From: CAVQKZ01 sp963837325
Lineage (GTDB): Bacteria > Actinomycetota > Actinomycetes > Mycobacteriales > Jatrophihabitantaceae
DNA length: 64,000 bases
Direction of reading: 5' to 3'
Assembly: GCA_963837325.1 (NCBI GenBank)
Contig: CAWIMV010000004.1
Location: 11,421-75,420 of the forward strand
Shown here one piece after another: positions 58,123 through 64,000 of the stretch; the stretch's first letter is position 1; every line of letters starts with the position of its first letter. Position numbers and translations under genes: made by a program. Below the pieces are notes generated by a model, which did not search any database, was not told the origin of the DNA, and worked only from the letters and a program-made list of their open reading frames with translations.

Positions 58123-58782
58123 GTGCGCGTGCTTCTCGCCGACGACGAGCGGCTGCTGGCCGACACCGTCGCCGACGGGCTCCGCAAGCTCGCCATGGCC
58201 GTGGACGTCTGCTACGACGGCGAGGCGGCGGTCGAGCGGTTGAGCGTCAATCACTACGACGTCGCCATTCTCGATCGCGACATGCCCCGACGCACGGGTG
58301 ACGAGGTCTGCCGGTGGGTCGTCGACGCCCGGCTGGGTACCCGAATCCTGATCCTCACCGCCGCGGGCGGGATCCGCGATCGCGTCGACGGACTCGGTCT
58401 GGGCGCCGACGACTATCTGATCAAGCCGTTCGCGTTCGCCGAACTCGTTGCTCGGGTGCAGGCGCTGGCCCGCCGCGCACCAGCGGCTTCCGCACCGGTG
58501 CTCGAGTCATCCGGTGTGGTTCTCGACATCCCACGGCATCGGGCTTTCCGGGACGGGCGGTTGGTCGACCTGACCCCGAAGGAGTTCGCTGTCCTCTCGG
58601 TGCTCATGCACGGCGCCGGCGACGTGGTCAGCGCCGAGGACCTGCTCGAGCGGGCGTGGGATGAACACGCGGACCCGTTCACCAATGCCGTTCGCGTGGC
58701 GATCATGACGCTGCGACGCAAGCTCGGCGATCCGCCGGTCATCCACACCGTGCCGCGCGTCGGCTACCGGTTCGGGGAATGA
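58123..58782 (+). CDS. OmpR/PhoB-family response regulator
   Basis: 219 aa. The receiver has LLADDER at the start, the phospho-Asp in AILDRDMPRRTG (about 51) and Lys in LIKPFAFAEL. The winged helix has VDLTPKEFAVLSVLMHGAGD, then NAVRVAIMTLRRKLG and VPRVGYRFG. GTG 58123 has GAGGGG 7 nt upstream and places the first strand at the N-terminus. It lies 7 nt before the kinase gene and may control the divergent carboxypeptidase. Confidence 0.92.
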   Translation: MRVLLADDERLLADTVADGLRKLAMAVDVCYDGEAAVERLSVNHYDVAILDRDMPRRTGDEVCRWVVDARLGTRILILTAAGGIRDRVDGLGLGADDYLIKPFAFAELVARVQALARRAPAASAPVLESSGVVLDIPRHRAFRDGRLVDLTPKEFAVLSVLMHGAGDVVSAEDLLERAWDEHADPFTNAVRVAIMTLRRKLGDPPVIHTVPRVGYRFGE

Positions 58783-58789
58783 CGACAGC

Positions 58790-59899
58790 ATGCAGCTGAC
58801 CCCGCGCCGACGGGCCGCGCTCGCGATCATCCTGAGCTGGCCGCTGGGGTTCCTCTACATCTACTGGGCCCTCTATGTCGCGCTCGACATCGCCCGGTGG
58901 TACCGCGGCGGGATCGTCCGTTGTGATGGTTCGTGGCGCAGCTACACCAACTCCTGCGCCAACTACAACGTCACGCTGGCATGGGTGGAACTGCTCGTGG
59001 TCAGCGCCCTGGCACTCGCGGTGGCGGCGCTGATCGCTCGCTGGGTCGTCCAGCCCGTGCGAGATCTCGCCGACATGGTGCACAACTTCGGTCCGAACAG
59101 CCTCGGGCTCCGGCTGGCGGCTCGAGGGCCGCGCGATGAGACGCGGCAGTTGTCCGACGAGATCGACGCGATGCTCGCCCGGCTCGCCGAAGGCTATGAG
59201 GCCCAGCGGCGGTTCGCCGCCAACGCGTCGCACGAGCTGCGGACACCACTGGCAACGCAGCGCGCACTGATCGAGGTGAGCCTGGCGTCAACGCTGACGA
59301 GCGAGCAGCTGGAGCTGCTCTCACGTCAACTGCTCGCCACCAACGAGCGCAACGAGCGGCTCGTCGACGGCCTGCTGGCCCTGGCCGAGACCGAACGCGG
59401 CCTGCTGGCCCACGTGCCGCTGCGACTGGACGCCGTCGTCGCCGAAGCCGTCGAACTGTGGCGCGAGCCCGCCGAGCGACGGGGCGTCGATCTGCAGATC
59501 ACGCTGGCGCCCACGACGGTCAGTGGGGAAGCGCCGCTGCTCGAGCGGTTGGTCAACAACCTGCTCGACAACGCCGTGAAGTACAACTCCGACGGCGGCT
59601 GGGTGCGGGCGAGCGTGGACCCGGCCGGAATCCTCACGGTGGCGAACACCGGCCCGGACGTGCCGCCGGAGCAAGCGGGCGCGCTGTTCGAGCCATTCCG
59701 GCGCCTGTCGGGCGAGCGCCTGGACCACGGCGGCGGCGTTGGGCTCGGCCTCACGATCGCGCGCTCGATCGTCGCCGCCCATGGCGGGCAGATCGAAGCC
59801 CGTCCCCGACCCGGCGGCGGACTGACCGTCGAGGTGCGGTTGCCGGCAGCTCGACCGTGGGACGACGCGCCACCTGACGGCGCGCCCGCGACGTGGTGA
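58790..59899 (+). CDS. HisKA sensor histidine kinase
   Basis: 369 aa. Two transmembrane helices (AIILSWPLGFLYIYWALYVA and LVVSALALAVAALIARWVV) enclose an outer loop of about 30 residues with two Cys (VRCDGSWRSY and NSCANYN). HAMP follows, then the H-box FAANASHELRTPLATQRALI (His about 148), the N-box LVNNLLDNAVKYNSDGG, and the G-boxes GGGVGLGLTIA. The short Cys-containing loop could sense redox or a small ligand. It pairs with the OmpR-type regulator. Confidence 0.92.
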   Translation: MQLTPRRRAALAIILSWPLGFLYIYWALYVALDIARWYRGGIVRCDGSWRSYTNSCANYNVTLAWVELLVVSALALAVAALIARWVVQPVRDLADMVHNFGPNSLGLRLAARGPRDETRQLSDEIDAMLARLAEGYEAQRRFAANASHELRTPLATQRALIEVSLASTLTSEQLELLSRQLLATNERNERLVDGLLALAETERGLLAHVPLRLDAVVAEAVELWREPAERRGVDLQITLAPTTVSGEAPLLERLVNNLLDNAVKYNSDGGWVRASVDPAGILTVANTGPDVPPEQAGALFEPFRRLSGERLDHGGGVGLGLTIARSIVAAHGGQIEARPRPGGGLTVEVRLPAARPWDDAPPDGAPATW

Positions 59900-60067
59900 G
59901 CGGGCCGTGCCCGGCCTGCGTCGGCCGACGTTTGGGCGGGCGGTGAGCCGGGTAGAGCCCTCACGCGTCGCGCGTTGAACCTTTGCCCAGAACTGGTTCC
60001 TGCGGCCGATGTCCCGTCCCCGCAGCCGACGCGCTGGACGTGGTGCCCCGAAGGAGAGCTGACATTC

Positions 60068-61063
60068 ATGCGCATCGTCATCACCGGCGCTTCCGGGAAC
60101 GCGGGCACGGCCCTGCTTCAGGCCCTCGCCGCATCCGGCCAGCACCAGCTCGTCGGCGTCAGTCGGCGGCAGCCACCAGAGGTGGCGCCGTACAGCGCGG
60201 CCGAATGGGCGTGCGTCGACATTGCCGAACCGGATGCGACCTCGCGCCTAGCTGCGGTGTTCGCCGGGGCCGACGCCGTGGTCCATCTGGCCTGGCTCAT
60301 CCGGCCCTCTCATGACCGAGAGGCGCTGCGCCGGACGAACCAGGACGGAACAGCGGCCGTCGTCGACGCGGCCATCCAGGCGGGGGTGCCACACCTGGTG
60401 CACCAGTCGTCGATCGGCGCGTACGCGGCGGCGTCCGGCCAGACGGTCGACGAGACCTGGCCGACGACAGGCATCCCGACGTTGAGCTACAGCGTCGACA
60501 AGGCGGCGGCCGAGCGAATCGTCGACCGGGCCGAGGGCCACATGGTGGTCACGCGGGTCCGGCCGGCCTTGATCTTTCAGGACGTAGCGGCCAGCGAAGT
60601 CGCGCGCTACTTCCTCGGTCCGCTCGTGCCCAACTGGCTCGTGCGGCGCCCCGTCCTGCGGTTCGCGCCGTTCCCCGACGCGTTGGCCTTCCAGCTCGTG
60701 CATGCCGACGACCTCGCCGCCGCGCTGCAGTTGATCGTCGAGAGCCAAGCCGGCGGGGGGTTCAACGTTGCGGCTGACCCGGTAATCGATCGCACCGCAT
60801 TCCGCGAGATCTTCGGCGGCGTCGGGCCACCGCTGCCGCCGCCGATCCTGCGGGCAATCGCGGCGGCGACCTGGCGGGCCCGACTGCAACCGACCGAGCC
60901 GGGCTGGCTGGACCTGGCGGCCACGGTTCCGCGCTTGGACACGACCCGGATACGGTCGCTCGGCTGGTCGCCGAGCCGCGACGCGCGCGACGTACTTGGC
61001 CGCTTCATCGATGCCATCTCGCGCAGCGCCGGCCACTCGGGCCCGCTCCTGCACCGGTCCTGA
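60068..61063 (+). CDS. NAD(P)-dependent epimerase/dehydratase-like SDR
   Basis: 331 aa. The nucleotide-binding motif is MRIVITGASGNAGTALLQAL. VVHLAWLIRPSH follows at strand 4, and the catalytic YxxxK is YSVDK, with SSIGAYAA supplying the Ser. It is an extended SDR of the NAD-dependent epimerase type; the substrate is not evident. ATG 60068 follows AAGGAG at 11 nt. The longer frame from 59975 has no family similarity. Confidence 0.85.
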   Translation: MRIVITGASGNAGTALLQALAASGQHQLVGVSRRQPPEVAPYSAAEWACVDIAEPDATSRLAAVFAGADAVVHLAWLIRPSHDREALRRTNQDGTAAVVDAAIQAGVPHLVHQSSIGAYAAASGQTVDETWPTTGIPTLSYSVDKAAAERIVDRAEGHMVVTRVRPALIFQDVAASEVARYFLGPLVPNWLVRRPVLRFAPFPDALAFQLVHADDLAAALQLIVESQAGGGFNVAADPVIDRTAFREIFGGVGPPLPPPILRAIAAATWRARLQPTEPGWLDLAATVPRLDTTRIRSLGWSPSRDARDVLGRFIDAISRSAGHSGPLLHRS

Positions 61064-61077
61064 CGCTCGGCTCAGTG

Positions 61078-61092
61078 TGCCGCGAGGCGGCA
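61078..61092. terminator. Small hairpin between convergent genes
   Basis: TGCCGC-GAG-GCGGCA lies 15 nt after the epimerase stop and 29 nt past the stop of the convergent enolase-superfamily gene. It could serve as a shared terminator. Confidence 0.45.
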
Positions 61093-61120
61093 GCGAAGAC
61101 CGACGGGACGGACGAGGTCG

Positions 61121-62224
61121 TCAGCCAGTACGCCACCGCGACGACTGCGCCGAGAGCCGCATCCCGTGGCCGAGCGAGGTGGGGTCCGGATGCAACGCGC
61201 CGGCCCTGGCCACGGGCAGCCCATCGGCGAGCAATGGCTCGAGGCGGGCGTGGTCGGCGAACCATTCCACGTGGCGCAGGTTGGGTACGGCCGCGGCGAC
61301 GCATGCGTGCAGCGACGGTGCGCAGTGACCGGACACCTGCAGGTTGTGCGCCTGCGCGAGAGCGGCCGCGCGCAACCAACCGGTGTAACCGCCGCAGCGG
61401 GTGACGTCGAGTTGCAGGCAATCAACGACCGGCAGCAGCGTGCGGACGTCGTATAGGTCGGCGGCATACTCGCCGGCGGCCACGTCGCAACGAAGCGCGG
61501 CCCGCACGACGGCCAGCCCTTCCGTGTCGTCGCTGCTGACCGGCTCCTCGAACCAGACGACGCCTAGGTCGTCGAGAGCGGCACCGACCCGACGAGCCTG
61601 CCCGGCCGAGTACCCACCGTTGGCGTCGACCATCAGCTCGGCGTGCGCGCCGGCGAGATCGCGCAGGACGTGGACTCGGTCCAGGTCGCGCTCGACGCAG
61701 GTCCCCCACGATTCGCCGATCTTGATCTTCATCATCGTGCACCCGACCGAGCGCCACCAGTCGACCTGCTGCTCGAGTTCGGCATCGGTGAGCGTGGTGA
61801 AACCACCTGACCCGTAGATCGGCACCTCGGCGCGGCATCGCCCGAACAGGCTCGTGAGGGACACGCCCAGCAGCCGGGCCTTGAGGTCCCAGCCCGCGAT
61901 GTCGACCGCGCTCAGGGCCTGCATCACCAGACCCTTCGTGCCCAAGTTGCGACCGGCCCGCTGCATGGCCGCCCAGTTCCCCGCCGTGTCGAAGGCGCAC
62001 TGGCCGTGGATCGCCCCGGCCAGCTTGTCGCCGATCACTGCCGCCGCGGCCGCGCTGCTGTAGGTCCAGCCCAAGCCCCTCTCGCCGCCCGCCTCCAGCG
62101 TCACGGCCACTGCGGTGGTCGCGTCCCACCGCAGGGTGCCGTCCGCTTCGGGCGAGGGGGTCGGGAAGGTGTAGACGCCGGTGTGCACACCGGTGATCGG
62201 CGGGCCGACCGCTGCAGTGCTCAC
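61121..62224 (-). CDS. Mandelate racemase/muconate lactonizing enzyme family protein
   Basis: 367 aa, standard length. The capping domain includes LGTKGLVMQALSAVDIAGWD. The barrel has the KxK base in CTMMKIKIGESWG, metal ligands Asp in ELMVDANGGYS, Glu in GVVWFEEPVSSDD and Glu in DVAAGEYAADLYD, and a His in VSGHCAPSLH. This pattern fits sugar-acid dehydratases or mandelate racemase-like members. The GTG start overlaps the GMC oxidoreductase stop (GTGA). It may dehydrate an aldonic acid made by the neighbouring oxidoreductase, though this is inferred. Confidence 0.88.
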   Translation of the reverse strand: MSTAAVGPPITGVHTGVYTFPTPSPEADGTLRWDATTAVAVTLEAGGERGLGWTYSSAAAAAVIGDKLAGAIHGQCAFDTAGNWAAMQRAGRNLGTKGLVMQALSAVDIAGWDLKARLLGVSLTSLFGRCRAEVPIYGSGGFTTLTDAELEQQVDWWRSVGCTMMKIKIGESWGTCVERDLDRVHVLRDLAGAHAELMVDANGGYSAGQARRVGAALDDLGVVWFEEPVSSDDTEGLAVVRAALRCDVAAGEYAADLYDVRTLLPVVDCLQLDVTRCGGYTGWLRAAALAQAHNLQVSGHCAPSLHACVAAAVPNLRHVEWFADHARLEPLLADGLPVARAGALHPDPTSLGHGMRLSAQSSRWRTG

Positions 62225-63912
62225 GGCGAACCGGCCAGCTGCTGTTCGGTCAGCCCCCGGCGGCCGAGCCCGATGAGCCGGTCGGCGGCCCGGGCCGCGA
62301 GGGCCATGATCGTCAATGCCGGGTTGGCCGAGCCCTGGGTCGGCAGCGTGCTGCCGTCGACAACGTAGAGGTTCGGCACTCCGAAGACCCGGTGATTCGC
62401 GTCGACGACGCCACCCTCAGGACGGCTGGCCATGCGGGCCCCGCCGACGAGGTGGGCGTAACGGTCGATGGTCATCACCTCGGTGGCCCCGGCCGCCTTG
62501 AGGATGGTCTCCATCGACGCCGTTGCCGCTTTGGTGAGCTGCCGGTCGTTGTCGCACTGGCTGTAGGAGAAGTGCGCGACCGGCAGCCCGTGCCGGTCCT
62601 TCTCATCGGCGAGGGTCACCCGATTCTCGGGCTGGGGCAGGTATTCGCAGAGCGAGCCGAGTGTGGCCCAGTGGACGTAGTCGCGCATGTACTCGCGCAG
62701 CGGCGCGCCCCAGTGACCCTGGGCGGACACGTGCTCGGCCCACGTGATGGGCAGCGGGCTTACGGTTTGGATCGACCAGCCCCGCCGGTAAGGCTTGGTG
62801 GGGTCGGTCTCGTAGAACTGTTCGGACGAGACCTCGGGCGGCGGCGCTTTGTACATGCGGATCTCGTCTTCGAACCGTCCGGCGGTCTGCGGAGCGCCCT
62901 GCACCATGAGGTAGCGCCCGAGCTGGTCGTGGTCGTTGCCCAGGCCGTCGGGATAGCGCTCGCTGGCCGAGAGCAGCAGCAGTCGAGGGGTCTCGATCGA
63001 ATAGCCCGCGACGGCGACCGCGCGAGCACGCTGGTGATGCTCGCGCCCGGCCCGCAGGTAGTCGACACCGGTTACTGCGCCGGTCCGGTCGTCGACCACG
63101 ATGCGCGTCACCATGCTGTCGGGCCGGATCTCGGCGCCGTGGGCGAGCGCGTCCGGAATGTGGGTGATGAGCGGGCTGGCTTTCGCGTTCACCTTGCAGC
63201 CCTGCAGGCAGAAGCCGCGGTAGATGCAATGCGGCCGGTTGCCGAACCGGCCGTTGGGGATGGCGACCGGCCCGACCCGCGCCTGGATGGCCGCCGCCTT
63301 CGCGCCGCGCAGGAATATCTCGCCGTTGCCACCGACCGGATGCGGATGATGCGGGTAGCGGTGCGGATCGCCCCACGGCCAGTCCTCACCGGCGACGGGC
63401 AGTTCCTGCTCGATCGCCGCGTAGTACGGCTTGAGGTCGGCGTACTCGATGGGCCAGTCGGCGCCGACACCGTCAGCGCTGTACGTGTGAAAGTCCGACG
63501 GATGGAATCGCGGGGTGTAGCCGGCGTAGTGCACCATCGATCCGCCGACGCCGCGGCCGGAGTTGTTCGAGCCGAGCGGCACCGGATCGCTACCGCCGAT
63601 CTGGCGCGGCTCGGTCCAGTACAGCGTGTGCGATCCCCGCTCGTCGGAAACCCAGTCGGTATCGGGATCCCAGAACGGGCCGGCGTCCAGGCAGACAACG
63701 CGCCAGCCCGCGCGCGCCAGTCGCTGAGTGAGCACGCCGCCGCCGGCACCCGCGCCGATGATGACGAGGTCGACCTCGTCCCCGTCGGCGTACTGACGCA
63801 TGTCCTGGCGCAACCGATGGTTGGTGCGACTGCCGTCGTTCGGGATGAGCCAGGCCGAATCATTGCGGGCCCGGATCTCGCCGTAGTCGCTGCGGCCGCC
63901 GATGCCCATCAT
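62221..63912 (-). CDS. GMC-family oxidoreductase, gluconate 2-dehydrogenase-like
   Basis: 563 aa. The FAD motif is VDLVIIGAGAGGGVLTQRLA (about residue 48). GRGVGGSMVHYAGY is the GMC signature 1, YRGFCLQGCKVNAKAS is a Cys-containing loop seen in gluconate-dehydrogenase-like members, and NLYVVDGSTLPTQGSANPAL is the C-terminal motif. ATG 63912 overlaps the upstream stop (ATGA); the next codon is also ATG. There is no signal peptide. It probably oxidises a polyol or sugar. Confidence 0.9.
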   Translation of the reverse strand: MMGIGGRSDYGEIRARNDSAWLIPNDGSRTNHRLRQDMRQYADGDEVDLVIIGAGAGGGVLTQRLARAGWRVVCLDAGPFWDPDTDWVSDERGSHTLYWTEPRQIGGSDPVPLGSNNSGRGVGGSMVHYAGYTPRFHPSDFHTYSADGVGADWPIEYADLKPYYAAIEQELPVAGEDWPWGDPHRYPHHPHPVGGNGEIFLRGAKAAAIQARVGPVAIPNGRFGNRPHCIYRGFCLQGCKVNAKASPLITHIPDALAHGAEIRPDSMVTRIVVDDRTGAVTGVDYLRAGREHHQRARAVAVAGYSIETPRLLLLSASERYPDGLGNDHDQLGRYLMVQGAPQTAGRFEDEIRMYKAPPPEVSSEQFYETDPTKPYRRGWSIQTVSPLPITWAEHVSAQGHWGAPLREYMRDYVHWATLGSLCEYLPQPENRVTLADEKDRHGLPVAHFSYSQCDNDRQLTKAATASMETILKAAGATEVMTIDRYAHLVGGARMASRPEGGVVDANHRVFGVPNLYVVDGSTLPTQGSANPALTIMALAARAADRLIGLGRRGLTEQQLAGSP

Positions 63913-64000
63913 TCGGTGTTGCCAAACAGCAGGTCGTGCTCGGTCCGGGCCGTCTCCACCCGCTGGGCGAACGACACCGGGTCGCGATCCACCTGGTCGC
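63909..64000 (-). CDS. C-terminal end of an upstream gene, possible gluconate 2-dehydrogenase subunit 3
   Basis: Only 29 residues are in the window: DQVDRDPVSFAQRVETARTE, then HDLLFGNTE and a stop overlapping the oxidoreductase start by 4 bp. The short tail and its position before a GMC-type large subunit suggest the small (subunit 3) partner. The sequence is too short for a firm call. Confidence 0.45.
   Translation of the reverse strand, partial: DQVDRDPVSFAQRVETARTEHDLLFGNTE

Overview
The window is GC-rich actinobacterial chromosome. Coding density is high, GTG and TTG starts are frequent, many stop/start pairs overlap by 4 bp (ATGA or GTGA), and the families present (SigE-type ECF sigma factors, XRE/DUF2690 proteins, rifampin phosphotransferase, aa3-type oxidase with CtaG) are typical of soil actinomycetes. 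I see no tRNA, rRNA, CRISPR array, integrase or intact insertion sequence.

Layout. (a) 1-1061: the 5' part of a GT1 glycosyltransferase on the minus strand, behind a 19-bp palindrome that matches the rifamycin-associated element; this is probably a rifamycin glycosyltransferase. (b) 1202-6324 minus: ABC ATPase, ABC-2 permease and a secreted YncE-propeller/phosphoesterase, translationally coupled. (c) 6576-18032: a divergent carbohydrate regulon. The minus arm has a lipoprotein binding protein, two permeases, a six-hairpin glycosidase-like protein, a CE7 acetyl esterase and a secreted propeller. The plus arm has a mannose-6-phosphate isomerase-like protein, a ROK protein and a LacI regulator. 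A perfect 17-bp palindrome lies between the arms. (d) 18047-22349: a rubredoxin-ribbon metallo-hydrolase, then two paralogous membrane-anchored XRE proteins whose outer domains are peptidoglycan-binding and DUF2690, a small secreted peptidoglycan-binding-like protein and a secreted propeller. (e) 22434-22673: three tandem 84-bp repeats. (f) 22824-25817: hemerythrin and a TetR / membrane protein / ArsR operon. (g) 25926-31165: a CoA-transferase / HMG-CoA-lyase-like / MFS / Sua5-like operon with a divergent XRE-MmyB regulator. (h) 31328-33934: rifampin phosphotransferase. (i) 34001-39297: FtsX-type ABC transporter with a divergent NarL-type two-component system. (j) 39410-42185: two ECF sigma factors, each next to a single-pass membrane protein. 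(k) 42244-45145: SppA, a DinB remnant and an unknown gene. (l) 45302-56507: a terminal-oxidase island with CcdA, a membrane-SCO fusion, lipoprotein, CtaE/D/C, cupredoxin, TlpA-like thioredoxin, CtaB and CtaG. (m) 57001-61063: D-Ala-D-Ala carboxypeptidase, OmpR/HisKA system and an epimerase. (n) 61121-64000 minus: enolase-superfamily enzyme and GMC oxidoreductase, and the end of a possible gluconate-dehydrogenase subunit 3.

How the parts fit. Two separate rifamycin-inactivating functions (glycosylation and phosphorylation) lie about 30 kb apart, but only the first has the regulatory palindrome. The carbohydrate regulon has no ATPase of its own and probably borrows a shared one. In the oxidase island the redox and copper-delivery factors (CcdA, TlpA, SCO) surround the structural genes. 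The observations I rank highest are the RAE-glycosyltransferase, the XRE/peptidoglycan-binding pair, the 84-bp repeat array, the membrane-SCO fusion with a coupled leader ORF, and an oxidase subunit I that appears to lack the K-channel lysine.
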